From Ursus arctos (Eukaryota > Chordata > Mammalia > Carnivora > Ursidae), in assembly GCF_023065955.2 (NCBI RefSeq), contig NW_026623089.1:31030767-31094766 (forward strand): a DNA stretch of 64,000 nucleotides. The letters are read 5' to 3'. Shown in pieces: positions 21,362 to 32,690 of the stretch. The notes under the pieces are model-generated. The model was not told where the DNA came from and made no database searches. It was given only the letters and a program-made list of their open reading frames with translations. The position numbers were made by a program, and so were the translations under genes. The first letter of the stretch is position 1. Every line of letters begins with the position of its first letter.

Positions 21362-22560
21362 TTTTCATGTAACTGTCTAGATTACCAGGGAGGAGTACTT
21401 AAAATACTACCATGTTTCCTATGGCTTATGGCAGGTAGTTTTCAAAAGCTCTTATCACATGCTGGAAGCCAGACTCTTCTTAGGATGTGGTACTAGCCAT
21501 ACCACTAGACCTGGGAGTCTGGGGGGGGACTTAGCTGGGATGTGCTCATAAAAAGGGAACCATTTAGGTTACAGCCCCCTCTTCTCTGGCCCCTAGAGCT
21601 CTTTCAGATGCCATGACTGCTACAGTCAAATTCTGTTATGGAAAATTCACAGTGACTGTCTCTCCCCCACTTCCCTGAAAGCTCTTCATTTACCTTGAAG
21701 ATAACAGAAATTCAGTTTCTATCACACCATGTGAAATGGCATTTCAAAAAACAATTTCAAGAAATACTTTTTATCAAAATATCTAATGGCAAAGTGTTTT
21801 GTTTGTTTTCCTTTGAATTGTCTTACTATAGTGGAGAATTCAAGACTGCCACTTCCCTCCCATTTTTTCCCTCTCATATGACAGGTGAGAAAATGTTTCT
21901 ATTTAAGGTGAGAGTCAGGTAGAAAGTTCAGCTCTTCACCTGAGAGACAAAACTGAAGGAAACTCAAGCTTTGAGAAAACAGATTGATTTCAAGCCAATT
22001 AGCTATGTCAGAGGAAAAGAACAAAAAAGAAAAAATGACCATTTGATTCTTACACAAACAGTTATCCTGACATCAAATGCTAGCATCCTCTTCAAGTGAA
22101 GATGAAAATTCTGTGAGAGAAATCTCAGCCATCTCTACTTCATGATACCAAAGATGTAATACCTTAAAAATTTACTTCATTAATAAAAAGATTTGGAGTG
22201 TTTGAAGATGGGTAGGTTTCAGGCAAAAAACAACCAAAGTTTTACTCTGCAGATCCTGTGTAACTCACTAGTTTCAGACCATTTCCAGTTTGATGGGTTA
22301 CATTCAGATTAAGTTTGGCTTGTCATATAGAGGAGAGCAAACACAGACAAGCTTAGAGGGTAAACAGCAATAAAGTACTGTGGTCCTTCCTGTGGGCCTT
22401 CACAAAGCCAAGTGATGGGACAGTCACTGAAGTTAGGGACTGGTCCTAATCTGGCCTAATTTGGTCCCAAATCCCGGCATCAAAGTCCCTGCACCATCTC
22501 TACTATCTTCTTTCCTTTCCATCAAGTAGTTGTTCTCGGTGACACACATTTAGATTGGTC
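21362..22560. other. Intronic sequence, nothing recognised
   Basis: No exon, tRNA or repeat family that I can support. Confidence 0.4.
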
Positions 22561-22639
22561 TCACACTCCGGGGCTTTAAGATCCTTTCTCAATTTCTCAG
22601 TTCATTCCCGGCACTTTCGACACACTCTCTTCTACGGTG

Positions 22640-22996
22640 ATTATCTACCCTCCTCCAGCCACTTCCACCTCTGTACAACAGCCCTTTCTCATACCTCCCA
22701 CCCTTTCTAATGCCCTTCCCTATGAGAATCCATCCTTCCTGTTGCTTCAGAAATCTCCCATGACAGACATTCCCAGGGCTCTTCCAGTTCAAGAATTTAA
22801 GGTAGCTTCCTACAGTCTGCCAGATCTAGACCTCTCAACCCTGTGGAAATGTAAGCCCTTCCTATCTCACCATTTCAGTAAGCAGATGTTTTTCTCCAAG
22901 ATCATACTGCCTGACATTATGACCACTAGAATGTAAGTACCCTGAGTTCTTCTGACTTGTTCATTGCTGTATTTCCAGTTGAATGAATAAATGAAT
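22640..22996 (+). mobile_element. Probable L2 LINE 3' end
   Basis: Ends with TGACCACTAGAATGTAAGTA, TGACTTGTTCATTGCTGTAT and TTGAATGAATAAATGAA, the L2 tail order. The part before 22830 is weak. Confidence 0.55.
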
Positions 22997-23239
22997 TTTA
23001 GATTCTCACTTTTCCTGAGAAATCTGAGATTTCCATCACTTAGAATTCTATTCCCCTCTTTCTCCACCACATCCTTTTCCTTGTCTCCATCAAAATCAAG
23101 CTCAATAAGAGGCTATGTTCCCTCCATATGCTTCAAAGCTCAGTTGTTCCAGTAGTTCTCTCTTCGTGTGCTACTTCCAGATACTTCATGAATTAACCCA
23201 TTTCAGTTCGGGAGTTCCATAGCTATTGTTGGGGAGGGG

Positions 23240-23775
23240 CTATACTTCATTCATTCTTTCAGTTAGTCACTCAACAATTATTTACGGAATGCATTATACT
23301 GTGCACTAGCCCTGTCCTAGGCTCTGAGCTATAGCAGTCAACAACACAGATAAGCATCCCCATCCTCATGGTACTTTTATCATAGTTTGGAAGAAAAGAC
23401 AATAAACAAGATAAGTAAAATTTATGGCATGTTACATAATTATAAGTGCTAAGGAGGGCGAAAAAGCAGAAAAGGTGAAGAGGAAGGATAAGTTGATTAA
23501 GAAAGGCCTAAGATGGTGATATTGATGATAGTCAAGGGAGTAAAAAAGAAAGCATGCATACCTGTTGAGCAAGAGCATTAAAGGCAACCAGACTGCATGT
23601 GCAAAGGCCCTGAGGTGGGACAGTACTGGGCCATGAGGTCAGTGTGGCTGGAGAGTGATGCAGGGGAGAATAATAAAAGATGGTCAGGTAGGTAACTGGG
23701 TTACTTGCATGTGGACCTTGCAAGCAAGGGCTTTGCCTTACTCTAAGTGATCTGACTTATTTCTAATCATTTGTA
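23240..23775 (-). mobile_element. L2 LINE 3' end
   Basis: Starts TTCATTCATTCTTTCAG, then CAACAATTATTTACGGAATG, CCTCATGGTACTTTTATC, ACAATAAACAAGATAAG, AAGGCCCTGAGGTGGGAC, GGTCAGTGTGGCTGGAG and TCTAAGTGATCTGACTTA, a reverse L2 in order over about 530 bp. Confidence 0.88.
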
Positions 23776-24189
23776 TAATCTACACTCAGCAGCATAGGGG
23801 TAAATAAGAAATCATCAGAGGTCTTTGAAGTCTCTGGAGAGGGAGCGTGTGGCCTTTTAGGCAGCACACACCTGTCTCTTGTGATGAGGTGCTGAGGCTA
23901 CCCCAGTGAGGTCAGGTCATAGGATAATCAAACAACTAAGTGTAGACAGAGCCTGGCTCGGTTGGAACAGAGCCTGTGCCAAGACCAGGGCTGGTAAAAT
24001 AAATCCAGGAGGAATAAACACCATTACATGGGAGGTCTTCTCTATACCTTCTGGTCTTGGTGGATCAGTACCAGAGAATCTTTGCTGAGAAAGCATCATC
24101 ATGAGGGGTCACCGAGCCAACCAGGATCCATGAGCGGAAAGTTCAACTCCACAGACTTCTGAAGGGTGGCTCAAGCTAGAGCAGAGTCC

Positions 24190-24312
24190 AGACAAGCTCA
24201 CCTTTGCTCAGCCTCTCTAAGCCTCCATTTCTCCATGTGCAAAATGGGAGTCATAATAGTACCTACTTCATAGGGTTGCTAGGTAAGATCCAATGAGCTA
24301 ACAATACATAGT
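24190..24312 (+). repeat. MIR SINE
   Basis: CAGCCTCTCTAAGCCTCCAT, GTGCAAAATGGGAGTCAT, AATAGTACCTACTTCATAGG and GTTGCTAGGTAAGATCCAAT follow the MIR second half. Confidence 0.8.
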
Positions 24313-24366
24313 AGCCTCTACTTCAAGAGCCCTCACTGTATTCCAGATTCTGCTCTTAGCACTTTA

Positions 24367-24531
24367 TTTTTTTTTAAGATTTTATTTATTTATTTGAGAC
24401 AGAGCACAAGCAGGGGGAGCAGCAGCCAGAGGGAAAGGGAAAAGCATGTGGGGCTTGATCCCAGGACCCTGGGCTCCAGACCCAAGCTGAAGGCAGAGGC
24501 TCAACTGGCTAAGCCACCCAGGCGCCCTGTA
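24367..24531 (-). mobile_element. SINEC copy 6
   Basis: Reverse CAN-SINE with a short middle, head AAGCCACCCAGGCGCCC. Perfect 14-bp target duplication CTCTTAGCACTTTA at 24353-24366 and 24532-24545, inside the split MIR. Confidence 0.96.
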
Positions 24532-24601
24532 CTCTTAGCACTTTAAATGTAACCACTCATTTAACCCTCCCAATAACCCTGTGAGGTAGATGTACTGTTA
24601 T

Positions 24602-24991
24602 CATCTGCATCAGCTTCCTAGGGCTACCACAACAAACTACCGCAAACTTGGTGACTTAAAACAACAGAAATTTATTCTCTCACAATTCTGGAAGACAGAA
24701 GCCCAGAATCAAGGTGTCAACAGGGCCAGAGTCTCTGGAGATGATTCCTTTCTTGCCTCTTCCAGCTTCTGCTGGCTGCTGGCATTCTTTGGCTTATGGC
24801 TGCATCTCTCTAATCACTGTCTGCACAAGGCCTTTCTCCCTGTGTCTGTGTATGTCACATTTCCCTCTTTTCTCTTATCAGGACCTTAGTCACTGAATTT
24901 AGGGCCCACCCAAAATCCAGAATGATCTCATCTCAAGATCCTTAATTACATTGGCAAAGACCCTTTTTCTAAATAAGGTCAGAATTACAGG
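24602..24991 (-). mobile_element. MaLR (MLT1/MST-type) LTR
   Basis: Plus text starts TCAGCTTCCTAGGGCTACC, then AACAAACTACCGCAAAC, TTAAAACAACAGAAATTTA, TTCTCTCACAATTCTGG, CCCACCCAAAATCC and TAATTACATTGGCAAAGACC, the reverse complement of a MaLR LTR. Solo LTR, no internal genes. Confidence 0.8.
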
Positions 24992-25354
24992 TGCTATTAT
25001 CATCATCATTATTGTCATTTTACAGATGAGGAAACTGAGTCACAGAGAGGTTAAGTAAATTGCTCAGAGTTATGCTGATGTAGGGGTAAGCTCAGGTATT
25101 CTGGACCCAGAGGCTAGGCTTTTAACCACTGCCCTATCCCGGACCACATGACTGAGGCTTATTACAGTGCCTGGCACACAGTAATAGTGCTGTATGTGGG
25201 AGCCAATCCCATCATCCAGAAGTGAAAAGTGACTGACTTTGAGGATTTGGCTGGTGGGGTTGTCGGAATTGTTGTCACAGATAACACCAGGCAATGCTGT
25301 ACCTTTTAAAACAGAGTCTTCAGTCCATGACAGTCAGAAGCTTAGAGCTAAGTA

Positions 25355-25475
25355 ACAGAGGCTGAGATTGTAATTCCCAAAGAGGTTAAGGGACTTGCTC
25401 AAAGTCATATATCTTGCAAACAGCAAAGAGGTACTCAATCCGAGTTTCTCAGGCCCACTCCAATGCCTCAGCCAT
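25355..25475 (-). repeat. MIR SINE
   Basis: GAGGTTAAGGGACTTGCTCA, AAGTCATATATCTTGCAAAC and AATCCGAGTTTCTCAGGC (reverse orientation). Confidence 0.65.
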
Positions 25476-26899
25476 TGTTCTGCCTTAGGGATGTGTAGAA
25501 ATTACTCAGCTTTGTTCCTGGACTCAGTGCAAAAGAATTCACCCCAAGTTTTGTTCAAATGGAAAGATCTTCTTCCATCTCACCACCTCCCCATATTTTT
25601 TCAATTAATAAATCCCGGGTCAAGTTTGAGGACAAAGCAGTTTAATTTGGTGGGGTTTTTTTCCTGCCTGTGTTCTTAAGTCAAGGAAGTCAGTACAACG
25701 TCAATAAATACACAAATGCTAAAAATAAACTGCAAGGCCTCAGCGATGACCAGTTAGTTAAAGGGCAAAAGGCAAATGAGAGGGCGGGAAAACATGATTG
25801 ACTCAGACTTGGGAGACACGTGCAAGAAGACAAAATAAGAGGGGAAGATAGAATGGAAAGAGAGGTAGAGATGGATAATTGATTAGATAACCAATGTCCT
25901 ATCCCACTGATCTCTTGAACCACAGATTTCGGAGGAAACAATTTGCTTTTATTCATGATCTTTTATTCCTAGTCTTTGAAATGTTAATTAGCTGGTTAAT
26001 CTCAGTTTGCAGCTCTTTAGAAAAGGAGTGCATTTATCTTAACAAAGTAGCCTGGTTGATCCTGAGTGAACCCCTTCAGAGACTCAGCTTTGGGTGGGAG
26101 GAGCCTGTCTAGGGACACCAGGCAGTGGAAATGGGAGTAGGGGTGCAGAACAAGTTCTTCCTGCAAATCAGATTCTGCCAACCCCATACTCCCGGCCCCA
26201 CAGTTCTTGTTGTGAGCTGTGCTCTTTTAAAGATTAGCAGCAAGTAACTGACTTTGCACTTGGTGTGCCTGACTCTAAAAATGTTAATGACTGCAAAAAT
26301 CAAATGCGGACAGGGGCTCTGTGTGTGGGAAATAAGGAAGCCAAGGAGTCCCCTTCCTCACTCTCTTTCTCCTTACTTCTTCCCACCATACCATCTACCT
26401 CCTCACGCATACCCCTTCCAGCCTCTCCTGCATTATTTTGCCCATAGACTGCATGGAGCACAGTAAGTCTTTGTGGTCATCATGGAATTCCATATTCAAG
26501 TATAGGGCTGGCAAGGAGGAGGGTTGTTTCCAACAAAATGATATCACTGAGACTGCAGACAGGAATTCCCTGTGTCCCAGCCAACAAGCTTAACAATCTC
26601 ATGTATTGATGGTCTCTGCAGTAAGTACATTGCTTCCACTAAATGAATCCTCTGCCACATCTGAATTGAAGAATTGCACCCTCAAAACTCTACCCTTTCT
26701 CAAAGCAGCTGCGTTTGTCAATAAGCTTTGGTTCTTTGTAGCCAGTGAGACAGACTAAGAAAATCTGTACTGAGCATATATCACTAGTATGGGGGTTGCA
26801 GCCAAGGTGGGATAAACTGACTCACCCAGGTTGCCTAGCCTTACAGTCCCCTGTGTTCTATACCTTCCATTCATAAATTCTCCCATTTCTACCTCCACA
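25476..26899. other. Intronic sequence, nothing recognised
   Basis: No supported repeat family or exon. Confidence 0.4.
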
Positions 26900-27905
26900 T
26901 CTTTACACTCAGGAGATATATTTAATATAAAACATAAAAATATTTCTGCAGCAAAATATGCCATCAACAAAGTAAAAAATTACAAACTAAGGAAAATGTT
27001 TGCAACAACTATGAATGAACCAGTTGGTTTCCTTAATATACAGTCATTAAAAATCATTAAGAATATGATTAACCTACCTAATAAAAAAATAAGCAAAAAA
27101 CATGAATAGGCAATTTGAAGAAAAATATTCTTAACTTATTAAGTGTATTCTAAATGCCCTTAATTAAAGAAATGTAAATGAAAAAATGAGATAGCTTTTA
27201 TCACTTTCCAGAATAGCAAAGGTTTTTTTTAATTTGATAAATGTATAACATTACTACATACTTATTAGAATGGCCAAAATTAAAAAAAATACTGACAATA
27301 CCAAATGTTGGCAAGGATATGGTGCAACTGGAACTCTCAGATGTTGCTACTGGGGATGCAAAATGGCATAGCCACTTTGGAAAGAGTTTGGCAGTCTCTC
27401 CTGAAGTTAAGCATATACCTGCCATATGACCAGGCCATCCCACTCTTAGGCATTTATCCAAAGAAAGTTAAGACATATGCCTACACAAAACTCAAAATAA
27501 CCCAAATGCCCATCAACTAGTGAATGTATCCAAATCGTGACACAACCATACAGTCGAATTCTACTTAGCAAAAAAAAAAGGAATAAACTACTGATAAAGG
27601 CAAGAATATCGATGAATCTCAAAAGCATTATGCTAAGTGAAAGAAGCCAGATTCAAAAGGCTACATACTGTATGATTTCTTTTATATGATATTCTGAAAA
27701 AGGCAAAACTAAAGATGGAAATCAGATCAGTGGGTAGAGGTTCAGAGACAGAGGACTGACTACCAAAGATCACAAGGGAACTTTTAAAGAGATGATGGAA
27801 ATACTCTATATTTTGATTGTGATGGTAGTTAGATAACTCTATACATTTATTAAAATACATAGAACTGTACGTCTATGAAGCACGAATTTTCAGTAAGGAA
27901 ATTCA
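26900..27905 (+). mobile_element. Old L1 (L1M-type) 3' end
   Basis: Sense-strand L1: ACCAAATGTTGGCAAGGATA, GTGCAACTGGAACTCTCAG, ATATGACCAGGCCATCCC, AACCCAAATGCCCATCAAC and GATGAATCTCAAAAGCATTA, then 3' UTR. Many stops; not coding. Confidence 0.85.
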
Positions 27906-28600
27906 GTAAAGAAATTCTATTTATCAACAATGATGTGGGGAAACAGGCATTTCTTACATGTTGGTGGGAGTAAAAAACCATACAACCTCTTTGGTGGGTG
28001 GCAATTTTGTAATACCTATGAAAGAGTAAAGTACATATATCCTTTGACCCAAGAATTCTTTTTTTTTTTTTTTACTATTTTTTATTATGTTCAGTTAGCC
28101 ACTGTATAGTACATCATTAGTTTTTGATGTAGTTTTCAATGATTCGTTAGTTACATACAACACCCAGTGCTCATCACAACATGTGCCCTAAGAATTCTAC
28201 TTCTAAAGATTTAACATGCTGATTATACTTATGAACATACAAAAGGATGCATGTATAGTGATGTTTCGTGCAGCATTATTTGTAATAGTGAGACTAAAGA
28301 TGACTAAAGGTCCATTAATTGGGGCCTGGATATATAAATTCTAATATACTATAGATAATATTATGCAGGCAAAAAGAAGACTTTGATCTATGAATGTTGA
28401 TGCAGACTGTCTTTGAAATATTTTATATGTGAAAAGCAAAATGTGAAACAACATGTACAGTGTGTTCTCATTGGATAAAAGCACAGACATCTCTGGAAGA
28501 ATATGGATTCGCTAGGACTCAAGACTCATTATATGTTCATACTCACAACTAAGATTATTACAGTGAAAGGATATGAAGCCTCAGCAAAGGGGAAAAAAAG
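27906..28600 (+). mobile_element. Second old L1M-type fragment, split by a young L1
   Basis: GGAAACAGGCATTTCTTACAT, TGTTGGTGGGAGT, CTTTGACCCAAGAATTC, then after the insertion AGCATTATTTGTAATAGTG and GGGGCCTGGATATATAAAT. The right boundary is approximate. Confidence 0.7.
28060..28189 (-). mobile_element. Very short L1 3' end insertion
   Basis: A 130-bp L1 3' UTR piece with a T-run at its left, TACATCATTAGTTTTTGATG and CACCCAGTGCTCATCAC. Perfect 9-bp target duplication AAGAATTCT at 28051-28059 and 28190-28198, so it is an extreme 5' truncation rather than a relic. Confidence 0.9.
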
Positions 28601-29010
28601 CATGGAACTAAGTCTGGGGGAACCTGGGCACAAGATTCCAAGGGTCTTCTCCCAGTGGAGACCACAATACATACTAAATCCCCCAGAAGTGAGCTGGGAC
28701 AGCACATGTGAAATATTGTCTATCAGGGAAGCTCATCAGAGACCCAGTGCCCAGGGCTTTCACTGGGGGCCGGCCATATAGGCACCTTCCATTCAGCGCT
28801 CACCAATATTCCAGATTCCCAGAAGGAAAGTAGCTACCCAGCACAAACCACACTACCTGCACAGTCCAAAGCACAGTGAGCCATCCCCACCAATCCTCAG
28901 AATGGTGAGATCCCTTCTGAAATCCAGACATCCAAGGGCTAACCCAGCAAGCAGGTCCCCTCAAGGATAGCAGTCCCAGGCTTGCATGTTGATTCCCTTC
29001 TGCACTGAGC
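28560..29010. mobile_element. Possible LTR (ERVL/MaLR-like)
   Basis: ATGAAGCCTCAGCAAAGGG, CACAAGATTCCAAGGG, TGGGACAGCACATGTGAAAT and CATATAGGCACCTTCC resemble an old LTR. I cannot name the family or find both ends. Confidence 0.35.
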
Positions 29011-29035
29011 AATTCTTAAAACATTTTACCATGTG

Positions 29036-29113
29036 ACCTTCCCTACTACCTCCCTCTTTCCCCTCTCTTCTTTCTCCTCCTTCCTTTCTCCTTTCCCTCC
29101 TTCCTTCCTTCCT
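29036..29113. repeat. Polypyrimidine (CT-rich) tract with (CCTT)n
   Basis: About 78 bases almost free of purines, ending in CCTTCCTTCCTTCCTG. Confidence 0.85.
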
Positions 29114-29136
29114 GATTCTCTGAGTAATTTAAAATT

Positions 29137-29205
29137 CTTAATAGAAATTCCTAAAAACCCAAAGGCTTTGAGCTGAAGAAGAAAAATTTACAGAGGGTTT
29201 CCAGT
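29137..29205 (+). repeat. Direct repeat copy A
   Basis: AAATTCTTAATAGAAATTCC then AACCCAAAGGCTTTGAG and CTGAAGAAGAAAAATTTA. Matches 31288-31355 in the same order and orientation. Confidence 0.65.
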
Positions 29206-29999
29206 TTGGAGTAAAGGGGCAATGACACTAGGGACCCAGAAGGTAGGGAATGGGTAAATAGGAAGTTGTGCAATGGTAGTTTGATGCTGACTTTGCTGAT
29301 TTTTCTGCCCAGTCTACCACCCTGCTACTCACTCACCAACCTGATGAGGCCGAGCAGCCATCTCTGGGTCTCCACTCATTCATTCTTCCTAGGTCAGTGT
29401 AATCTCTTTTGCATTCTTTGGGGCAGAATCGTCAGGTGTCACTTAGCTAGACTTTGGGTGGATTTGGAGCTTTATTTTGAGGGTAATTTGTCATCTTCTC
29501 TCAGGCACCTCTGTTGTTATGTAACAACACAAGAGAGAACAACTCTCTGGATAAGTTACAGTCAAATTTCTAAATGCCCATGGTAACTTTGTCATAGATC
29601 ATCAGTATCTAAGCAGCTAGGGCTCTCCCTTTAACCATTAACACAGAGTATTTGCACTTTAGATACTTACGTGAGAACTCAGTCTTAAGTTGATCAGTAT
29701 CTAGTTCCTGTCAAGGGTGTAACAGACAAAATTGATATTTGCGAGGGACAATCTAAGAGTCCCCTAGATTTTTTTTAGCTTATTTTCTGTACTCATTTAG
29801 TGAGATGGAAGGAAGGAGGGGTTAAAGAAAGGTCTCTGGACCTTGGAGAAAGGCGTATCCTCCTAGAGCAAAACTAGTAAGACCAACACAGAACAGATGA
29901 GAGCAGCTCCTACCAACATTGCCCACACTTTTTAAAAAATGTATGTTCAGTCCTTTTGATGTGGGAAAGGCAGAAGAAAAATTATTAAATTTCCTTATT

Positions 30000-30540
30000 A
30001 CCTACAGCCCATTGACAAGTCCTTGAAACAGGCAGAGTGACATTCCTCTAGGAACTCAGCTGACTCAATGTTAATACTTTGCTAACGGGCAAAAGGCTAT
30101 CTTAATCCCCAGGATCCTGTAAGTCTACTTTAACATATAAAAATTCCTTTAGAAACTTCATCTCTACCCCCCAAGATATATGTTGGCTATCATCTTCCAA
30201 GCATATGACCCACGATATACATCTGAAGAATCTCATGACTGAGTTTTTACTAAACAGTAATAAATGAGCTTTTCCTAACAATAGCTAGCCCCCTCAGGAT
30301 CCTGGAAACCTTGTTTCCAAAATACCTGGGAGGCTTCTGCTATCCCTGACTCCCTCCCAACTTGAAAGTATATAATGGGCCACTCCCCGTAACCCCAGGG
30401 CAGCTCATTCTGCCCACAGGTCCTGTCCCGTGCTTTCATAAAACCACCTTTTTATACCAAAGACCAGCTTCGAACCCAAACATCTTTCCTATAATCACTG
30501 TGACTTGAGTATTTCCTCAAATCCAGAATACAACTAAGAA
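30000..30540 (+). mobile_element. Probable ERV1-type solo LTR
   Basis: Polymerase II promoter-like AGTATATAATGGGCC, then CCCAGGGCAGCTC, CACAGGTCCTGTCCC, GCTTTCATAAAACCACC and ACCAAAGACCAGC resemble the 3' half of an ERV1-class LTR. No gag, pol or env follows. Both boundaries are uncertain. Confidence 0.5.
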
Positions 30541-31549
30541 CATGGTGTCCTACTCAGTTTTGCAACCTAAGTGAAGAGAGAATATGTAAATATGGTGAGG
30601 TGGGGTCATCTGCATGGAGTGAAAAGGCAACTAAAAGAATTGGACAGTGTGGTGTGTGTCTCTAGCACAGTCTAGGGAAAAAGTGCCCTGGCCCATGGAA
30701 TCAAGTATACCATTTTCCTGAAACTTCTTTCTCCATAGTAATGAAGGATGTCCTCTCTAAGATAACAAGACTAACTCCCCCAACTGTGATTTCATGTCCA
30801 CCGAGCTATCTTGCCATGATTTTTCTAACAGGGTAAAAATGAGCTGATCATTGTTAAACAGTAAGTGGGTATTATGCTTTATCTACTCATCATTTGCATG
30901 TTTGGTTTCATAGGATTCTCATTCTTTTTATTCCACAAGATGAAACAGATTGTATTTCCCTTAAAGACATAGGCCACCTGTAGAATACAGATGCAATGTG
31001 GAGACCACAAGAGCGATGTGTGCAGCATATTCCATGTACTTCTTGCTCACACCCAGTCTGCTATCTTACTTGCTCAGACTCACAGAGGTAGGAGGGGTGC
31101 AGCCAGACAAGGGCAACAGACTTGGGGTGGGGGGGCAAAGCAGACAAGAGTGATTCCATATGCTTTCTCTTCTTTGGAATTATAATATTGTTCTGAGTGG
31201 AAGGGAAAGTGTCCCCACCTCAGCAAAAGCTCAGAATACCACACAAAAGGAAGCACACATTAGGGTCCTTGGAAATGATGGCTAAATCAAATTCTTGACA
31301 GAAATTCCTACAAACCCAAAGGCTCTGGGGAACACAGGAGCTGACGAAGAAAATTTTACTCCACCTTTTGGGAAAGTCTTTGTTGCCTAGAACTGACCTC
31401 TGGGAATGACACATTGGTAGAGCCATCTTTAGGGATGGGATAGTTAAGCTAGATAACAACGACACTATTAGGCCCACCCTCCACCTATTCTCTCAGGACT
31501 GGGTGGGGAAAGGCCACTTCCTCTCTTCTTAGAGCTTTGTATGAAACTG
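30541..31549. other. Intronic sequence, little recognised
   Basis: Apart from direct repeat copy B at 31288-31355, nothing identified. Confidence 0.4.
31288..31355 (+). repeat. Direct repeat copy B
   Basis: AAATTCTTGACAGAAATTCC then AACCCAAAGGCTCTGGG and CTGACGAAGAAAATTTTA. About 2.15 kb from copy A. It may be an unnamed dispersed repeat or a small local duplication. Confidence 0.65.
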
Positions 31550-32285
31550 GTATGTTCATTCCTCTTCTCTTGCCTCCAGCTCTCCCCCTCCGGCATCTCC
31601 AGTGAGCTGACCCATGCCACAGCAGTTCTTAAGATTTGACTTCCTCTAACTTGTTTTTTTCCCTCCTTGTACGCTGTGTATTTCTAAATTCCACCTCCTC
31701 TCAACTCATCCCTCCTTGATCTACCACACCTGGCTTCTGTCCCACCAGTCCACTAAAGTCACTCACAGAAATATCCAGTGGATGCTTTTCGGTATTTGCG
31801 TTTCCTGTAGAATTTGACAGTTAGTTACTACATACAGTCTCTCCTTTCTTGGCTTCCATAACACCAGGCTCCTGTAATAGTCCTCCTATTTCTCTCACCC
31901 CTGCTTTGCTGGCTCCTTTTTCTCACTATACCCTTTAAATAGGAATGTTCCACAGTGCTCCATCTTGGAACCCTGGTTCATCTCATTTTATATACATATT
32001 TCCAACTCAATGGTGATGACTCCCCAATCTGTATGAAAATGACTCCCTAATCTCTATGGTGATGATGCTCTCATCTATATTTCCAGTCCAGAACTTTCTC
32101 TTGAGCTCCAAATCCCAGTCACCTACGGAACATATTTGCTTTGATGTTTTACAGCCAAAATCACCATGTCTAAAACTTAACTTTCTCTTTCCCAGTCTAA
32201 TTTTTCTGCATAATCTGCTCAGTGAAGGTCACCACCATGCCACCAGTCTCCTTAAACTCCTCCTTCTCCCTCCAATCAAACTCAA

Positions 32286-32320
32286 AAAAAAAAAAACAAA
32301 AAACCCAAAAAACAAAAAAC
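32286..32320. repeat. A-rich run
   Basis: AAAAAAAAAAAA then C-interrupted A runs inside the L2. Confidence 0.8.
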
Positions 32321-32495
32321 TGTAAGTTTTATTGATTCTATCTACTAAATAGCTCTCAAATCCTTTCATTTATCTCCTTATTCCTTGACCAGACTCCTCC
32401 CACAGCTTTCATAAAGGCTCCCACATCTGGGCTCTTCCCCTTCCAATTCATTCTCTACTTAGAGCTAGCATGATTATCTTAAAAATGCAAACCTG

Positions 32496-32690
32496 GGGGC
32501 GCCTGGGTGGCACAGCGGTTAAGCGTCTCCCTTCGGCTCAGGGAGTGATCCCGGTGTTACGGGATCGAGCCCCACATCAGGCTCCTCCGCTAAGAGCCTG
32601 CTTCTTCCTCTCCCACTCCCCCTGCTTGTGTTCCCTCTCTCGCTGGCTGTCTCTATCTCTGTCGAATAAATAAATAAAATCTTTAAAAAA
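32496..32690 (+). mobile_element. SINEC copy 7 (arctoid-type head)
   Basis: GGCGCCTGGGTGGCACAGCG, GTTAAGCGTCTCCCTTCGGC, CGGGATCGAGCCCC (B box), and an A-rich tail AATAAATAAATAAAATC. Target duplication AATGCAAACCTG at 32484-32495 and 32692-32703. Inserted into the L2. Confidence 0.96.

Larger units (their letters stand above)
24325..25128 (-). repeat. MIR SINE split by a SINEC and an LTR
   Basis: Pieces 24325-24366, 24546-24601 and about 24992-25128 form one reverse MIR: TTAGCACTTTAAATG, AATAACCCTGTGAGGTAG, TCATTTTACAGATGAGG, AAACTGAGTCACAGAG and GTTAAGTAAATTGCTCAG. Two later insertions separate them. Confidence 0.8.

Noticed and set aside
32496..32560. tRNA-like segment with A and B boxes
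   Set aside because: It is the tRNA-derived head of a SINEC, as in the other copies, and not a functional tRNA gene.
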